A stretch of 10,139 nt of DNA from Sulfuricurvum sp. (GTDB lineage: Bacteria; Campylobacterota; Campylobacteria; Campylobacterales; Sulfurimonadaceae): contig JAGXHZ010000055.1 in the NCBI GenBank assembly GCA_024635855.1, positions 1-10,139 of the forward strand, in the 5' to 3' direction. Of this stretch, positions 7,651-10,139 are shown one piece after another (within the stretch, counting starts at the first letter, position 1; the number at the start of each line of letters is the position of its first letter). The position numbers and the translations under genes were made by a program. Under the pieces are notes generated by a model. The model worked only from the letters and a program-made list of their open reading frames with translations. It made no database searches and was not told the origin of the DNA.

Positions 7651-8899
7651 ACACTCCATCATTCGGCTTGTCACCCTCTTTTTCATTCTGATTTTTACAC
7701 TCATCAACGGGCTTTTTTGGATAGCGCATGAACACTTCTCTAAACAGCAAGAAGTAGAACAAATACGTCGATTTCTCCTCGCCGATCGCTTATTCTTTTT
7801 TGGACGTAATCAGCGCGATTTTTCTCCTGAATTAGCGCAATTAATGATTCAACCCTCAACACTTTCGAGTAAAAAACTGTTGTCACAAGGCTCTACTATC
7901 ATTACTTTACCGTTTGGAAAAATGATAGAGATGAACGGTCATACATTCTTTGTAAAGCTAGGACCGCCACCACCGCCACATTTTTTCAATAAATTTGAGT
8001 TCAGACTACCGCCACCACCTGAGATGAATCATTTTCATTCCATAGTTCTTGAAGACATTCAGCCCCATTCATTGATAATGTTTTGGATAGTATTGGCAGG
8101 GGTAGATACATTAATATTACTTTTTTATGCTTATTTACTGGCTAAACTTCTCCCGCTTCATCGTCTTAAAAACGCCATTATTGCATTTAAAGAGGGTGAT
8201 ACTTCTTTAAATATCCCGATCACAGGTGAAGATGAAATTTCCCAAATCACCCATGAGTTCAACCACACGTTAGAGAAAATAGCGTCGATGCGTGAAGCAC
8301 GTTCCCTCTTTTTGCGCAATATTTTACATGAGCTTAAAACACCGATTATGAAAGGTGCTCTCACGACCGATTGCTTGGAAGCCTCTGTGGATCAAGAGCG
8401 TTTAAAGCAAATCTTTACTCGCATGGATTATCTTTTAAATGAGTTTACACAGATGGAGCGATTTAGCAGTGATGAGTGGCAGCTTAATTTCCAAGAATAC
8501 CGTTTCGTCGATTTGGTCGATCATGCCTGCGATATACTCCTCTGCGATAAAAAAAGTCTTACGATTAAAGGGGAAGAATTTCAGCTGATTGTGAAAGTAG
8601 ATTTTGAACTTTTTGCTATCGCCCTTAAAAATATTCTCGATAATGCACTGAAATATTCTACAACTAAACCAACTCTGATGATTTTAAGCCACACTATCGA
8701 AATTTCTAATGTCGGTAATCCGATTCCGGAAGAAAAACGTGATTTTTCCAAACCGTTCAACCGTGAATATGAGAACTCCTCAGCAGGATTGGGATTAGGG
8801 CTGTATCTCACCAACTCCATTCTCCAAAAGCATGGGTTTAGACTCGAATACAACTACGATTCAGGGCTTAACTGTTTTCGAATACTTCTGAAGTCATGA
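7637..8899 (+). CDS. Membrane sensor histidine kinase, ArsS-like, with polyproline sensor loop
   Basis: A 420-residue kinase partner of the upstream regulator. It has membrane segments at about 8-30 and 146-172 flanking a periplasmic sensor of about 115 residues, then a HAMP-like linker (about 173-215). The phosphorylated histidine is H231 in LRNILHELKTPIMKG. The ATP-binding domain has N-box NILDNALKYS (332-341), a changed G1 box (ISNVGNPIP, 357-364, Asn where Asp is usual), FSKPFNRE, and G2 box GLGLGLYL (384-391). The H-box wording resembles Helicobacter ArsS. The sensor contains two proline runs (PPPPP at about 110-114 and PPPP at 125-128) with His residues around them (H101, H115, H132, H134), which could bind a metal or a proline-binding partner; that is inference. 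The TTG start at 7637 lies 14 nt inside the regulator gene with GTAGGAT upstream; no better start precedes the first membrane segment. Confidence 0.9.
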   Translation: MLINKHSIIRLVTLFFILIFTLINGLFWIAHEHFSKQQEVEQIRRFLLADRLFFFGRNQRDFSPELAQLMIQPSTLSSKKLLSQGSTIITLPFGKMIEMNGHTFFVKLGPPPPPHFFNKFEFRLPPPPEMNHFHSIVLEDIQPHSLIMFWIVLAGVDTLILLFYAYLLAKLLPLHRLKNAIIAFKEGDTSLNIPITGEDEISQITHEFNHTLEKIASMREARSLFLRNILHELKTPIMKGALTTDCLEASVDQERLKQIFTRMDYLLNEFTQMERFSSDEWQLNFQEYRFVDLVDHACDILLCDKKSLTIKGEEFQLIVKVDFELFAIALKNILDNALKYSTTKPTLMILSHTIEISNVGNPIPEEKRDFSKPFNREYENSSAGLGLGLYLTNSILQKHGFRLEYNYDSGLNCFRILLKS

Positions 8900-8961
8900 G
8901 TACCGGAAAACTACTCAATGTCGCTGAAATCGTCGATCTAATCAAAGCACATTCGCTATAA
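8896..8961 (+). CDS. Possible 21-residue small open reading frame
   Basis: ATG at 8896 overlaps the kinase stop as ATGA and reads MSTGKLLNVAEIVDLIKAHS plus Leu before TAA at 8959-8961. The composition is protein-like (a short amphipathic helix is possible), so it may be a translationally coupled small protein or the remains of the C-terminus of a lost gene. No good Shine-Dalgarno is seen, and its stop lies inside the -10 box of the next gene. It could equally be chance. Confidence 0.25.
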   Translation: MSTGKLLNVAEIVDLIKAHSL

Positions 8962-8962
8962 T
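8957..8962 (+). promoter_or_regulatory. Probable -10 box of the cation efflux gene
   Basis: A perfect TATAAT 25 nt before the ATG at 8988, with start near 8969 and a leader of about 19 nt holding AAAAGAG. The -35 region (CGATCT) does not match. The TTAC repeat seen at the EF-hand and regulator promoters is absent, so this gene is probably not in that regulon. No terminator was found between the kinase and this gene. Confidence 0.5.
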
Positions 8963-8987
8963 AAGAAATATTTTTAAAAGAGCCTTC

Positions 8988-9938
8988 ATGCAAATTAACT
9001 CATTTTTCACAAACCTTTCTTCCGATCAACGCCGTGTAGTATTGGTCATACTGCTTAATATTATCATTGTCATCATCGAAAGCACGGTCGGAGTCATTAG
9101 CGGCTCACTCGCCCTCCTCTCCGACGCATGGCATAACCTGAGCGATGTTCTAGCCCTCATGGTAACGATGATTGCTCTGGGGCTTGGTGCTCGTGCTGCC
9201 TCATCAACGATGACGTATGGCTATGTACGTTCTGAAATGATGGCGACGTTTATCAATGCAGGTTTCTTATCCCTCTTGATGATATGGGTGGCGGTTGAAG
9301 CGGTAAATCGTCTCCTTCACCCAATGCCTGTTGATGGATGGCTGACGATGGTTACCGCTGGAATTGCACTGGTTGTCAATACTGCCAGTGCGGTTATTTT
9401 AGGTGGACATGCTCATTCACACACCCACGATGACGAAAGTCACCACCACGATCTCAACGTCCGTGCCGCTTTTTGGCACATGGCAAGCGATGCAATTCTC
9501 TCCCTCGCCGTTGTATTGGGAGGTGCTGCAATGATAGTGTGGGGGATACCATGGATTGATTCAGTTTTATCCCTCATCTTTGCGGCGGTAATCTTGATCG
9601 CCAGCGCTAAACTGATCACTCAATCATTTTCCAGTCTTATGGATCGCACCGATCCCAAAACAGTTGCCAAATTTTCATCAGTCATCACCAATCATCCATC
9701 GGTGTTAGAAATACATGATATCCATCTTATACGCCCTTCCAGCCGTGAACACTATTTTTCAGCCCATATCGTACTTGAAGAGACTTTAAGCCTTGCCGAG
9801 GTTGAAAATATCATTGAAGTTCTCCGTCATGATCTCACTTGCGCCGGAGCAACCCATATCCTCCTTCAGCCCGAAACGCAAAAATACGCCGGAGAAAATA
9901 ATATTCACTGCAGCGGTCATACGGAACATACGCATTAG
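8988..9938 (+). CDS. Cation diffusion facilitator (CDF) efflux protein, probably for zinc
   Basis: A 316-residue inner-membrane antiporter that expels divalent cations in exchange for protons. The family metal site is present: D46, H49 and D53 in SLALLSDAWHNLSD (second membrane segment), and H164/D168 in AAFWHMASDAILS (fifth segment). The H-x3-D pairing is the form linked to zinc (and cadmium or cobalt) in ZitB/CzcD relatives. A His-rich loop between segments 4 and 5 (about 139-155, HAHSHTHDDESHHHD) and a Cys/His tail (CSGHTEHTH) should collect metal in the cytoplasm. The C-terminal cytoplasmic domain (about 215-300) has the usual HPSVLEIHDIHL start. Six membrane segments fit the family, and length is normal. 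ATG at 8988 follows AAAAGAG. It has its own -10 box, so it is likely a separate unit from the upstream kinase. The exact metal is not certain. Confidence 0.93.
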   Translation: MQINSFFTNLSSDQRRVVLVILLNIIIVIIESTVGVISGSLALLSDAWHNLSDVLALMVTMIALGLGARAASSTMTYGYVRSEMMATFINAGFLSLLMIWVAVEAVNRLLHPMPVDGWLTMVTAGIALVVNTASAVILGGHAHSHTHDDESHHHDLNVRAAFWHMASDAILSLAVVLGGAAMIVWGIPWIDSVLSLIFAAVILIASAKLITQSFSSLMDRTDPKTVAKFSSVITNHPSVLEIHDIHLIRPSSREHYFSAHIVLEETLSLAEVENIIEVLRHDLTCAGATHILLQPETQKYAGENNIHCSGHTEHTH

Positions 9939-9939
9939 A

Positions 9940-9962
9940 AACTGACATTACGAACATCAGTT
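9940..9962 (+). other. Short inverted repeat after the cation efflux gene
   Basis: AACTGA and TCAGTT form a 6-bp perfect inverted repeat with an 11-nt loop directly after the stop codon. There is no T-run after it, so it is at best a weak terminator or processing site. Confidence 0.25.
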
Positions 9963-10005
9963 ACTAAGTTATAATTGATCTCATAAATTAAACACTCAAC
10001 GTTGC

Positions 10006-10011
10006 TATAAT
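10006..10011 (+). promoter_or_regulatory. Probable extended -10 box of the sufC-like gene
   Basis: TGCTATAAT (10003-10011) is a perfect extended -10 box; the start near 10018 gives a leader of about 26 nt with GGAAAG before the ATG at 10044. No clear -35 box. AT-rich imperfect dyad symmetry extends to 10020 (TATAATAAATTTATA), which might bind a repressor, but AT-rich sequence makes such symmetry common. Confidence 0.5.
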
Positions 10012-10043
10012 AAATTTATACTATTTTGAAATGGAAAGCTATC

Positions 10044-10139
10044 ATGGATGCAAACGTATTGGATGTCAATGGCCTGCACGTCACTGTTGATGCAAAAGAG
10101 ATTATTAAGGGGATTGATCTTACGATCAAAAAAGGGGAA
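10044..10139 (+). CDS. sufC: ABC-type ATPase, probably SufC, 3' part outside the window
   Basis: Only 32 residues are visible, beginning MDANVLDVNGLHVTVDAKE and continuing IIKGIDLTIKKGE, the first strands of an ABC ATPase just before the Walker A motif. The wording (NGLHVTVDAKEIIKGIDL) matches the start of SufC, the ATPase of the SufBCD scaffold that assembles iron-sulfur clusters in the cytoplasm, better than that of generic importers, where an NLH.....G..ILKG pattern is less regular. SufB and SufD would be expected nearby to the right. ATG at 10044 follows GGAAAG; an ATG at 10031 is out of frame. The identification rests on a short segment, so another ABC ATPase remains possible. Confidence 0.65.
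   Translation, partial: MDANVLDVNGLHVTVDAKEIIKGIDLTIKKGE

Overview
The window looks like a chromosomal segment of a Campylobacterota (Epsilonproteobacteria) species, most likely a free-living sulfur oxidiser of the Sulfurimonas/Sulfuricurvum kind. The grounds are the divergent lolA / secA-lolC-type permease arrangement (from memory also found in Campylobacter), the moderate-to-low GC, the T-rich promoters with good -10 boxes but poor -35 boxes, and an ArsRS-like two-component pair. The genus is an inference; no rRNA or tRNA gene is present.

Left part, minus strand (5530 to 1). secA reads leftward and overlaps by 4 bp a LolC/E-family lipoprotein-exporter permease. The next gene is a large, single-chain type IIG restriction-modification enzyme (N-terminal PD-(D/E)XK nuclease, then gamma-class N6-adenine methylase) that runs off the left edge at its NPPY motif. 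This enzyme has an unusual insertion: a triple palindromic repeat in REP/BIME style lies inside the open reading frame and is translated as about 35 extra residues. A hairpin covers the Shine-Dalgarno of this gene, and a promoter between the permease and the enzyme is placed so that its own transcript would lack half of that hairpin.

Middle, plus strand (5595 to 8899). lolA (periplasmic lipoprotein carrier) diverges from secA. It is followed by a serine-rich protein with three EF-hand loops and polyproline runs, a Rho-independent terminator, an OmpR/PhoB-type response regulator and an overlapping histidine kinase whose periplasmic sensor loop also carries polyproline runs. The promoters of the EF-hand gene and of the regulator both carry an 11-bp-spaced direct repeat with core TTAC-N7-TTAC, and in both it ends exactly 11 bp before the -10 box. 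This is the geometry expected for an activator of the PhoB type, so I infer that the kinase/regulator pair controls itself and the EF-hand protein. The regulator mRNA appears to be leaderless.

Right part, plus strand (8896 to 10139). A possible 21-codon reading frame is followed by a cation diffusion facilitator (probably a zinc exporter) with its own promoter. The start of an ABC ATPase resembling SufC (iron-sulfur cluster assembly) runs off the right edge. No intergenic gap exceeds about 120 bp, and no CRISPR, insertion sequence or RNA gene was seen.
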